Shown here piece by piece: positions 13,111 to 21,900 of a stretch of DNA of 64,000 nt. How positions within the stretch are numbered: position 1 is the stretch's first letter; each line of letters opens with the position of its first letter. The position numbers and the translations under genes are program-made. The notes under the pieces were generated by a model that saw only the letters and a program-made list of their open reading frames with translations, did no database searches and was not told where the DNA came from. The stretch is from Patagioenas fasciata (Eukaryota > Chordata > Aves > Columbiformes > Columbidae): the NCBI RefSeq assembly GCF_037038585.1, contig NC_092520.1:151279104-151343103 (forward strand). Direction: 5' to 3'.

Positions 13111-14269
13111 GCCAAAGTGTTCCCAGGTCGGACTGCTCAGTGGTGGCCGAGGGGACAGCACAGAGCTCATGCCTTCACCTTATTCTCTGTTGCCAAGCTA
13201 ATTTTTGAAAGGAAACAGGGAGAGGAAATCCTGAAAGTCTCAAAAGTAAATGCTTGAGGTTGCAGACTCTGAAGTCATACTGCTCTCTCGATGTCAGCTG
13301 TTATTAGCTCAGCAGCAACACGATGACATTGACGATGCCACTGGCCTTTCCCTCTCTGATGCCTCCAAGTCGGAGGCAGAGCAGTACATCCGAGACATGA
13401 TTTCCCCTTAGCCTGATCCAACTGCTCTTCAGGCTGCTCCTGAAAGGGGAGGTCCCAGTTCTCTTCCCACCTTGTCTCAGGAGTTTCACTGCTTCCCTGC
13501 ATCCACGCTGCTGGTCACCAGGCCATGAGATTTGTCCAGTCAGTTCTGGACTAATCACACTCAGCCCCAGCCTGAGCTCTGCATGTCTCCACTTTGCTGT
13601 CCTGCGCTGAGCCCATGCATTCACAAGCTGCAGCCCGTGGGGAGGGGAGAGGAAGAAGAGGGAGAGGGAGATGAGAGCGAGAGGGAGAGGGAGAGGGAGA
13701 GGGAGAAGACAAAAATGGCCCTGGCCAATGAAGGCAGGAAGGAGTGGAAGGAAGTTCTAAGCTGTGGTTAAACACCACCTTTGTGATGGTTTCACTAGAG
13801 GTAAGACCCCAAGATGATGTGGCTGTGCACAGCGACACTTTGCAACTGTTTAAAAGCTGGGCAAGGAACACAGACTGAGAGGTTGTATAGTGATGCAGTG
13901 ACAGCATGCCAAGTTCTACAACTTGGTGTTTCACTGAAGCTCTGTGTCCAATGACGGTAGTCCTGCAAAAAACCCATCCATGATCTTGCTGGATATTTTT
14001 CCGCGTTATATTTCAAAATAGGGCAGTTTTAATCTCTTTGTTTCAGAGGCAGGAGAAATGGAGGTACTGGGTGTACAGGTGAGACACTGAAGTGCCTCAG
14101 GGCAAAGGAGGATGGCCGGCCCCTCACAGCAGCAGTGAACAAATGCCTCTTGGGCTCCTTCACGCAAAACTACAAAGTGAGAAGCTAAACCCTGGAGGGT
14201 TCCCCCTGCGCTGCACCCAGGGGCCAGCCCCAGCAGCCACAACCACCTCGGTGACCTGCCAGAGGTCCC
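13111..14269. other. Proximal upstream flank of the CECR2 CpG island
   Basis: No gene is recognised. The stretch contains a purine-rich GA tract (13640-13709). CpG density rises after about 14.2 kb. Distal promoter elements could lie here, but no specific site stands out. Confidence 0.5.
13640..13709 (+). repeat. GA-rich purine tract with GGGAGA hexamers
   Basis: Almost pure purine on the plus strand (one T near 13672 and one C near 13679), with tandem GGGAGA units at about 13681-13706. Such mirror-symmetric purine tracts can form triplex DNA and can bind GAGA-type or MAZ-type factors. It lies about 1.6 kb upstream of the CECR2 ATG. Confidence 0.85.
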
Positions 14270-14639
14270 GGGCTGGAGAACACAGGTCTGGCACCAGGGC
14301 TGAGGCACTGTCCCGGGCAGCTCGATGAGGGGCGGAGCCGGAGATCCACCCACCCTGAAGGAAGGGGCTGAGGCTGGACACCAGCAAGGCCCGAGGGGCT
14401 GAGGCGAGGGGCAGAGGCGGGTGACCCCTGGGGCGAGGGGCAGGCGGCAGGCGTAGGCTCCGCGGAGGGCGGGGGCTCAGCCCCGGGGCGCGCTCCGTCC
14501 CATAGCCTCGCTCCGCCGCGGGAGCGGGCGGGCACCGCCCAGGTGTGGCCGGGGCGCCCCGTCCCTTCCCTCCTCCGCGCAGGGAGGGGGACACGGAACC
14601 GCCGCGTGCCAGGACACAAGGGCCACCGCCGCCCGTCCG

Positions 14640-14945
14640 CCCCGTCTCCAGCAGCGCCTGGCCCCGCCCGCCCCTCCGGTGGCCCCGCCTCGGTAGGCGT
14701 GGCCAGAGGGGCGCGGGGTCCTGTTGTTGTGATGAGCGCCGGCTCCACCCCCTCCTCGTGCACGGCCGCACAGCCCCCCGATTCCGCCTCGGCCCCGCCC
14801 ACCCCACCCTCACGCCTTTTGTCCACTCCCCGAGGCCCGGCCCGCCCCCAGACCCGCCCTCCGCCCGCTATCACCTCCCCATTCGCCCTCCCGCTCCTAG
14901 TCCCGCCCTCCCGCGTGGGACCCCGCCCCTCCCCCCCGGGTCCCC
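14640..14945. promoter_or_regulatory. Cluster of Sp/KLF-type GC boxes
   Basis: Repeated CCCCGCCC, CCCGCCC and CCCCGCCT elements occur within about 300 bases (for example GGCCCCGCCCACCCC near 14790 and CCCCGCCCCTCCC near 14925). Such clusters bind Sp1 and KLF factors and typically lie just upstream of CpG-island start sites. The assignment is by motif only. Confidence 0.6.
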
Positions 14946-14948
14946 TCG

Positions 14949-14969
14949 CCCCCCCCCCCCCCCCCCCCC
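14949..14969 (+). repeat. C homopolymer, 21 bases
   Basis: An uninterrupted run of 21 C lies about 350 bases upstream of the CECR2 ATG, inside the CpG island. On the minus strand it is a G run able to form a quadruplex, and on the plus strand an i-motif. Its length is likely polymorphic and is prone to sequencing error. Confidence 0.95.
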
Positions 14970-15052
14970 GCTCCGCCCCGGGCCCATCTGTTCCCGGCGG
15001 CGCGGCGGTTGCTCTGCAGGGTGCGGGCGGTGGCGCGGGGAGGCGGAGGAGG

Positions 15053-15115
15053 ATGGGCCCACGCAGCGGCGGCCGCCCGCGACAGGGGCAGCAGCAGCGC
15101 CCCCGCCGGCCCTAG
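15053..15115 (+). CDS. Candidate upstream ORF 1 (20 codons) in the CECR2 leader
   Basis: ATG at 15053 opens a 20-codon frame, rich in Arg, Gly and Gln, that stops at 15115. It is in a different frame from CECR2 and ends 200 bases before its ATG. It matters only if transcription starts upstream of 15053. An upstream ATG in the same frame at 14732 would make it part of a 128-codon frame. Confidence 0.3.
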   Translation: MGPRSGGRPRQGQQQRPRRP

Positions 15116-15143
15116 TGCCCCCGCGCCGGCGCCGAGCCGCCCC

Positions 15144-15197
15144 ATGCGCGGGCGGCAGCGAGGGGGCAGCGCGGGGCCGCCGGGGGGCGGCCGCTGA
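15144..15197 (+). CDS. Candidate upstream ORF 2 (17 codons) in the CECR2 leader
   Basis: ATG at 15144 opens a 17-codon frame (MRGRQRGGSAGPPGGGR) that stops at 15197, in a different frame from CECR2 and 118 bases before the main ATG. If present in the mRNA it could lower initiation at 15316, with reinitiation possible over the gap. No evidence that it is translated. Confidence 0.3.
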   Translation: MRGRQRGGSAGPPGGGR

Positions 15198-15315
15198 GCG
15201 GCGTGGCGCCGGGGGGCGGGCGGAGCCGGAGCGCCGAGCGGCGGCGGCACGCAGCCGCCCGCGGAGTGAGGCAGCGAGCGGGCGGCAGGCAGGCAGCCGG
15301 CGGTGGCCGCGGGAG

Positions 15316-15495
15316 ATGTGCCCGGAGGAGGACGGCGGCTGCGGCGGTGGTGGCGGCGGCGGCGTGGCAGGCACCGGCGGCCCCGAGGCGGCGGTGGCGC
15401 TGGACGAGCTCCGCTCCTGGTGGGAAGTCCCTGCCATCGCGCACTTCTGTTCGCTGTTCCGCACCGCTTTCCGTCTGCCCGACTTCGAGATCGAG
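15316..15495 (+). CDS. CECR2: CECR2 first coding exon (N-terminus of chromatin-remodelling factor), partial gene
   Basis: This exon encodes the first 60 residues of CECR2, a nuclear bromodomain protein known to partner ISWI-type ATPases (the CERF complex) and to act in neural tube closure and the germ line. Seen here: MCPEE at residues 1-5, seven glycines at 10-16, SWWEVPAIAHFCSLF at 34-48 and LPDFEIE at 54-60. The second half matches my memory of mammalian CECR2 almost residue for residue and resembles the start of a DDT-type domain. The exon ends after a complete codon at GAG/GTGAGA, so the intron is phase 0 and cuts that domain. ATG 15316 was chosen because MCPEE is the conserved start; its context has G at -3. 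The frame stays open upstream but has no in-frame ATG back to 14545. The glycine-rich part (residues 6-30) is longer than in mammals. The bromodomain and C-terminus lie beyond the window. Confidence 0.93.
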
Positions 15496-15950
15496 GTGAG
15501 AGCCCCGCGCCCGCCGTCCCCTTCACGGTGCGCGCCCCGCCGGGCACCCGCCGGCCGGTCTCGCCGCAGCCCGCGGGCTGTTTTCGTGCCGCGGCACCGT
15601 CCCCGCTGTGTTCTTCCTGCCCGGTGGGTCCCGCACGCCGCTCCCCATGTCCCCCAGCCCCGGTGAGCCGCTGGATCGCGGCGTGATGCAGCGCGGGGTC
15701 CCCCCTCCGCTTGCGACAGATGCAGCAACTTCCCCGTCCCTCTCGGGTGCTCTCGCAAACTTTCGGTGCGCCCGTGCCGGTGGGCGGCTGCGGGCAGAAC
15801 CCAGTGCCCGGCTGCGGACCCGGCGGAGGCAGCCGCGGGCGGAGCGGGGCCGGCCGCAGCCGGCCCGCATTGTTCCGCCGGGCCGGTGTCCGCACACAAA
15901 GATGGGGGGGGACGGACTCGGCACAGAGCCGGCGGTGGGTCCCCCGTGCC

Positions 15951-15965
15951 CAAAATGGTGGCGGC
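15951..15965 (+). promoter_or_regulatory. YY1-like site in the 5' end of intron 1
   Basis: CAAAATGGTGGCGGC resembles the YY1 consensus AANATGGCGGC with one change in the core. YY1 sites in CpG-island genes often sit just downstream of a start site, so this could mark an additional start at about 15.9 kb. A weaker ACAAAGATGG lies about 55 bases upstream. Confidence 0.4.
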
Positions 15966-16025
15966 GAGAGGCGGGCCCGGCCCGGTAACCCCCCACCTCC
16001 CCCGGGAGTACCCGCGGCTGTTGTT

Positions 16026-16040
16026 GGGGGGGGGGGGGGG
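16026..16040 (+). repeat. G homopolymer, 15 bases
   Basis: An uninterrupted run of 15 G at the 3' side of the CpG island, in the sense strand of the predicted CECR2 pre-mRNA. It could form a quadruplex in nascent RNA. The length may vary. Confidence 0.9.
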
Positions 16041-16310
16041 TGTCTCCAGCCCACTCAGCCTGTGCCCAAGTTAGTCCCTTTTGTTGGAAGGTGGGGGGGG
16101 AGGAAGGAGGTCCCCACCTGGCCGGTGCTGGTGCGGGGTGCGGAGGGTCGCCGCCGAGCCGGGAGGCGGGTGCTGCAGCGTTTCCCCCGCACCCCAGCGA
16201 GGCCGGGCCGCTCCGCGGGGCACCGCGCCGCTCATTGTGCGGCTCCGGGGGAGCGACGGTGCCTTCCCCACAGCTGCTGTCCCCCGTGAAGGGAAAACGC
16301 GGCTTTCGTA

Positions 16311-18102
16311 CCTTTTTACCCATTTTCCTCTGTAACTTTTTTGTGCCTTTTTTTTTTTTTTTAATTCTTATTTTCGCATGCGTGGCTAATGTTCCGTAAA
16401 TATTTTGTGCTCTGGCTACAAATGTTACAAACGAAGTGTGCCCTGGTAGGAAACCTTTTGTGCTTGCTGTGAAAAGCTATTCTTGCCAGCGCGTTGGCAA
16501 TAAACCGGGTGAATAACGTGGTGGCGTGTGTTTTTTAAAGACAGTAATTGCCCCGTGAATGAGAATTCCAAAGATGCTTAAAAGTTCAATGGGATGCGCG
16601 AAGCTCTAAAGAGCAAAACTCCTCGAGCAGGATGTGAATTTCTGAAGAGGGGGAATCCCTTATGCGGTGCGAAATCTTGAAAGGGGATAAGGTCTCTCAA
16701 TGATGCAACTTCTTGCGAAAGGGAACTCCCCTCCCCCTCCTATTGATGCCAAACCATTAAAGGGGGAGGCTCTCCGGGCCCAGCAGAGCAAAGTCTTGAA
16801 GGAACCTGAATTTACAATGATAAAAGGGCCAAGGCACTAGCCTTTCACCTTTGGAGGCAATTAGCATCTGGCTTGCTTCACAAATGAACTAAATGTGGGC
16901 TCCCCTTTGGTTCCCGGAGCACACTTAGGGTGGGGGAGTTAACATCACTCGGAACAAATTACCTTGCTTTTTTTGGGGGGGGATGCCCGGGACGAGGAGT
17001 GCATGCACGTTGGTGCTGGGAGTGTTGCAGAGCAGAGGCAGCACACTGAAAACATAGCCAAAAAACTCTTGTGCGTGTGGATGGCCTGCAGCACTTGGCA
17101 GAATCGAGTTTTAAAGGACGGTGTTTTGAGGGATGGTGGGAGTCACAGTTAAAATCGGGATGCTGCGAGAGGATGGATGTGGCTGTCAGAACTTGGCATC
17201 TTCAGGCGCACAGAGTAAACCTCCTTCCCCGGCATGGTGCTAGCAGCCTAGTGCAGGCAGTTTCAAAACTTGCTGTTCCTTGAAGCTCACTGTCTTCTTA
17301 CCCCTTGCCTGGTGTATTTGTTCCAGCCTTGTCACTGGTTTGAGGGATATCTGGGAATGGCTCTCTGCACAAAGGGCTTCCCCAAACAGTTAATGGTGTG
17401 AAAGTGGTGGCTGGCGATGGGACTTGTACTTTTTTGCTGAGTACTGCTCTGTGTGATTTTTGATGTATACTTTATTTGGTTGTATAAAGAAGGCTCCCTG
17501 CTTGGTTTTGGACCTGGGAATGTTGGTGCCCATTCTGGCCATCTCACTGCTGTCTCTGAGATGGGCTTTGAGCTTCAGGGGTGTCTAAATAAAATGAAGG
17601 TGCCTGTTTTTCTAGCAGTTTGGGGAAACACTAGAACTTGAGGCACATATTAGGGGAGATAAAACCATAGCCAGCCATCAAAAACCCAAACTGCTAATCT
17701 ACAAATGATGTTTTCTTGCTTTAGCATTGGTGGTTGTGGGGACTTGTTCTTGTGGCAAACACAAGTGGTTTGAGAAGTTACCACCCCTTCCCTCAAAAGT
17801 TACTGCCCTTTGTGGGTAACCCAGGGTTGAGTGCCCTGGTCCATTTGGATGCAAACTAAAACAGGTGGTTTGAGTCAACCTGTTTTCTTGTGTGTGGAAG
17901 CAGAAACTGAGATCTTGGGCTCAGAGGGTTTCAGCTGGAAGATGGACACGCTCAAACTCCCTTGAGCTTCACAGCAAATGTTTGTCTGACTCTGCCCAGT
18001 ACCTCTAAGGGATGGTCTTGGTCTGGATGTGGTTGGCTCTTCTTGGAGAATATTCTCTTCTTCCTAGGAGGGCTGAGCTCTCAAGTTAAATCCTGGTTGG
18101 CA
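16311..18102. other. CECR2 intron 1, segment without recognised elements
   Basis: This segment directly follows the CpG island. A T run lies near 16350. The part from 16540 to 16960 is unique-looking, with scattered CpGs and no simple repeat, and may include promoter-proximal control sequence. No exon or repeat is recognised. Confidence 0.5.
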
Positions 18103-18187
18103 GTTTTGTGGTGTTTTGGTGGTGGTGTGTTTTTTTTTTGTGTGTGTGTGTGTGTTGTTGGTTGGTTGGTTGGTTTTTTTTGTTTTT
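18103..18187 (+). repeat. G/T-only low-complexity tract with (TG)n and (TTGG)n
   Basis: Eighty-five bases contain only G and T on the plus strand: a TG dinucleotide run at 18139-18155, then TTGG units to about 18173, then a T run. It is a compound microsatellite, likely polymorphic. Confidence 0.9.
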
Positions 18188-18894
18188 CTGATACCAGCAT
18201 ATCTCCACCTGGGAGTTTGGTGCTAAACTCTTAAACGTTGTTACACAAACTGAAAGTTTTAAACAAACCTTAATTCTGCTTGTAACAAGTATCACCTGCT
18301 TTCTTCCTCCCTCTGATTTTAGTGAGTGGTGAGGTTAAGGTTTCGTCGCTAGTCTCTGCAGTCCCCAAACAAGACAAAACCTGATCTTCCAATATGGTTT
18401 TGGTGGGTGTTTCATGATTTTTTTTTTTTTTTAGCCATAGTTATCTTTTGTTTTTCTCCCTCCCTCACTGTTTTTTTGTTTTGTTTTTTTTCCCTCTCCT
18501 CTCTTTTCTTCTGGTGGGGTCTGCCCATAGCTAACTGGAAGGCTCTAATGACAGGCCATCTGGACCCGTCCCTCCTGTGCTGAGCAGATTTGCTGATGGT
18601 ATTTGAGAAGTTTGTGGGCTTTAGTGCAGGGAGGCAGCACAGAGGTCCTTTTTTTAATTTTTTTTTTCTGTCTTTTTAAATGCAAACCTTTTGCCCTCTA
18701 CTTATTGACCCAAAATAAAGTGAAGCTTCCAGATGCGGGGCTGCCATCAGCATCTGGATGTCAGAAACCTAGGAAGCAGATGTCTTGTTTTCTTTTTGCT
18801 GGACCAGTGCGTACCCAGAGACTATGGGAAAGGGTGTCCAAACCAAAAGAAAGAAGTGCATCCATCAGGCTGGGCCCTGGGCATTGTTCAGGGA

Positions 18895-19105
18895 GGGGGT
18901 GAGCGCAGCCGGCCCCCATGCTGGCTCTGGCAGATGCAGGCGCTTGACGAGGCACAGGGCTCCTCTTTTCAAATCTCCGCCGCAGCATCACCCGGCGATG
19001 GACTCGGGAGGGGTTCAGCTACCGACAGTGGGTCAAAAGTTCAGTGGGCCAGGAGCGGGTGCTCCAGGATGCGTTTGGCTTCACGCCGTGTTTTTACGTG
19101 GCTCT
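18895..19105. promoter_or_regulatory. Candidate intronic CpG-rich element
   Basis: About fourteen CpG dinucleotides fall in about 210 bases (for example CCGCCGC, CCCGGCG and GACGAGG), against CpG-poor flanks. Retained CpGs imply low germline methylation, as at enhancers or alternative promoters. No exon structure is recognised. Confidence 0.35.
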
Positions 19106-21739
19106 CTGAGGATGGCAGAAAGCACTTCTGCCTTCTGGGGGCGGGGTGGGGTTTATCTTTCCTACCCCCCCCTTTAAATGGCTGCCTTGTCGGCCATCTG
19201 CTGTACCAAACTTTCATGCCATTTCGAAAGTGGGGTTTGAGTTGTGTTGGTTTGGTTGTTGTGGTTTCTTTCTCAGCGGTTTGTAAAATCAGCTTTGAGT
19301 ACATTTGTCTTTACCTCTCTAACAGTACTCCAGCAGGAGAATGTCTGTCCATAAGGAGCACATAGTTTTTTGGTAGACCTTGCCTTGATGGACAAAAAGG
19401 ATGCTTTCCACAGCCAAGTTAGTGCAGGTGATGATGGGGAGTGATTTGTTTCCCTCTTCAAGACTGGACTGTAATGTGTGACACCTCTCGTGACAAAGTC
19501 TCTCCTGGCCATGTGCCCTCCCTTCTGTGACCGAAATATCCTCCTGGCAGCTGAAGGGATCGTTTGCATCACAAATATTAGGAGAATATTAAATATTTTT
19601 AACTGTATTTCAGTATGACTTGAAAACACTGGACAGAAGCCAGCGTGGCATGGCCACCCAGCTCTTTGGCATGTGCTCCCAGGAGCTGTGGGCTAAAACA
19701 TTTAGGAACTTCTGCTTGGGTAGGTCGATGGGAGGTGACTTTCAAGAACGTGCTTGAAAATAGTCAAAACATTGTTGTTAACTTAGTTTATTTGGAAAAG
19801 GGGGAAAAGCCACATTACACAAGGAAAACATAAATCTTTTCCTGTGGTTTTTAAAAGCGCCTTTGGGCAAATTGCCTCTGCTGTTAACTTCACTACAGCT
19901 TTAAGATGCTTTTCCTCTTTAAGATGCTTTTCCTTGCCTCTTGCCCCTTCCTAGCGCTTTGGGCTCTGGCTCTACCTTTAAGTACATTCCTCCCACCCAC
20001 AGACAGGGCACCACTGCTCTTGCCCACCTTTTTTCCTCCTGTAGTGCTCTATCTGCCATGTCAGTTCTCGAACAGGCTCTTTCTGTCAGGAATATTATGT
20101 GGCTGTTACAAACCAGTGGCTGCTACTGCTCCCATGGGTCTCCCCGGAGGAGGAAGAGTATAGGGAGAGGGAGAGCTGTGCTCTGGCTCTGTGAAGGAGA
20201 GAGCAAAGAACAGGAGTCCTTCTATCTGTGCAAAAAACCAGGTAGACCTTTAAAAGCAAAAATATTTTTTAATGTGTTAAACTCAAGGACTGTTAGAATT
20301 TTAATACTTTGAAAAACATGTTCTTCTTAGTGAGTACAGGATGGTCAAATATGAAGCTCCACTGTCCTGTCATGTTGGATGCTGCTAAAATTTCTTTGTG
20401 CAGCCCATTGCTCTGTGCCCTCTGAGTGGATCCCTTGTAATCTGTGACACTAAAATGGCACAGCCTTCCTGTTCTGTCAGTGGTTTGTACAGAGTTAATT
20501 CCACAAGCAGTGTGGTACAGTACTTGGGTGCTAAGCCTTCACTCTTCTGTAGCTATTCTGGTCTGGTACTGCACCATTATTTATATTACAGTAGCATGTA
20601 CAGCACCTACTGATGCCTCATCATGTTGTATGATAGCAGAGATGGTCAAGTAGTTTCTGATCAGAAGAATTTAGAACCTGATTAAGATCAATGCAACAAG
20701 TAGGTGTAGCAAGCTGACCAAAATGTCAGTGAATTCATGCAGGCCAGCTCTACTCATAGAGGGTAAGTCTGAGCTACTTTAAATGCTTTTTCAGTAGAAT
20801 AGTGCAGGCATTAGGATGTCTGTCGCTCTTGCCATTTGCCCGTTGGCAGTAGGCAATGTTAAAGTGGAAGGCACTGTCTGAAACTAGAGCAAACAATAGA
20901 TCTATCTGCTCACTAAAACTTAACTCTTGCACAAAGCTCCTGGCTTTCAAAAAAGCAAATTATCTGAGGAAAGGCAGAGTAATTGGCAGTGCAGGGAGAG
21001 ATGCTGTATGCTGAGTAGACACGGTTGAAAAAAAAATGGACTTGATACTGAAAAGAAAAAGTGTCCACCTCATTGTGTGGAGAAACTCATTTATGGACCA
21101 GTGTATGAATTTGGGTTGTATACCACAGTTGCTCCACAATGCCTCTGCTTCCCCTAGGCAGCATCAGCTTCATCAGAGCAGAGGGCGCAGACTGAGTATT
21201 TGTTGTTTGAAAATCAGGTTTAAAAACCAAGAATGCAATGGAGGGTTAGTATTGTTTTTACCTGTCCCATCCCCACCATATTTGGTTTTGTTGCTTCAGC
21301 AGTGCCCCATTCTTGTTCCCGTGTCTGTTCCAGCAGCAGTTCTCCCTTTGCTGGTCTTCACTTTTGCTGCCTTAGTTATTCTGTTCATAATAGAATCATT
21401 AACACTCTACATGTCAGTATTAGGCTCTAGGGTTCATTGAGATTAATGGAGGGGGAGGAAGAGAGATACTTCTCGGTGCTGTTGTTTCAAGTGGTCTGCA
21501 AATTGGAAAGCATTATATCAGTTTCCATTTCAAATGCAAGTCACATCTCTGCCAACTGTAGATCTTAAACTTTTTAACAAGTGTTTACATTATATATAAT
21601 GAGACTCTAGTGTAATTGGATACAAAAAGAAGGAATAGGTAGTTCAGGAAGTTGATATGTGAGTTAAAACATTATCTTAAGCCTATGAAAAGAAACAAGA
21701 AGTGACTGCATGCAGCCAAGGGGTGTCTGAACAATGGAT

Positions 21740-21900
21740 GCGAAAGGTTATTTTGACAGCAACATTTTGAATGGATCTGAGTTAGGTGACAGGAAAGCTG
21801 GGGAATGACTGTAGCAGTCAAAGGCTGAAGAGAGAGAGGAATGCAAGAAGAATTCTAGAGACTTGGATGGAGTACTTGCAGGTTGATATTGTAGATTTTT
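21740..21900. repeat. Possible ancient interspersed repeat, family unknown
   Basis: The words TTTTGACAGCAACATTTTGA, GGATCTGAGTTAGGTGAC and TGTAGCAGTCAAAGGCTGA follow an order I associate with an old amniote repeat found in many genomic locations. I cannot name the family or its edges. Confidence 0.3.

Larger units (their letters stand above)
14270..16310. promoter_or_regulatory. CECR2: CpG island promoter of CECR2
   Basis: About 2 kb of very GC-rich, CpG-dense sequence sits in otherwise CpG-poor flanks and surrounds exon 1. It contains many CCCCGCCC/GGGCGG boxes, NotI-like GCGGCCGC sequences and no TATA box that I can see. This is typical of a broad housekeeping or developmental vertebrate promoter. 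The long ORFs on both strands across it are a by-product of having few stop codons at high GC. The exact transcription start cannot be read from sequence alone; it should lie between about 14.7 and 15.3 kb. Confidence 0.9.

Noticed and set aside
14160..16400. Long overlapping ORFs on both strands (up to 385 codons)
   Set aside because: High GC content removes stop codons. The products are Pro/Arg/Gly/Ala-rich with no domain, and only the frame containing MCPEE...LPDFEIE has homology.
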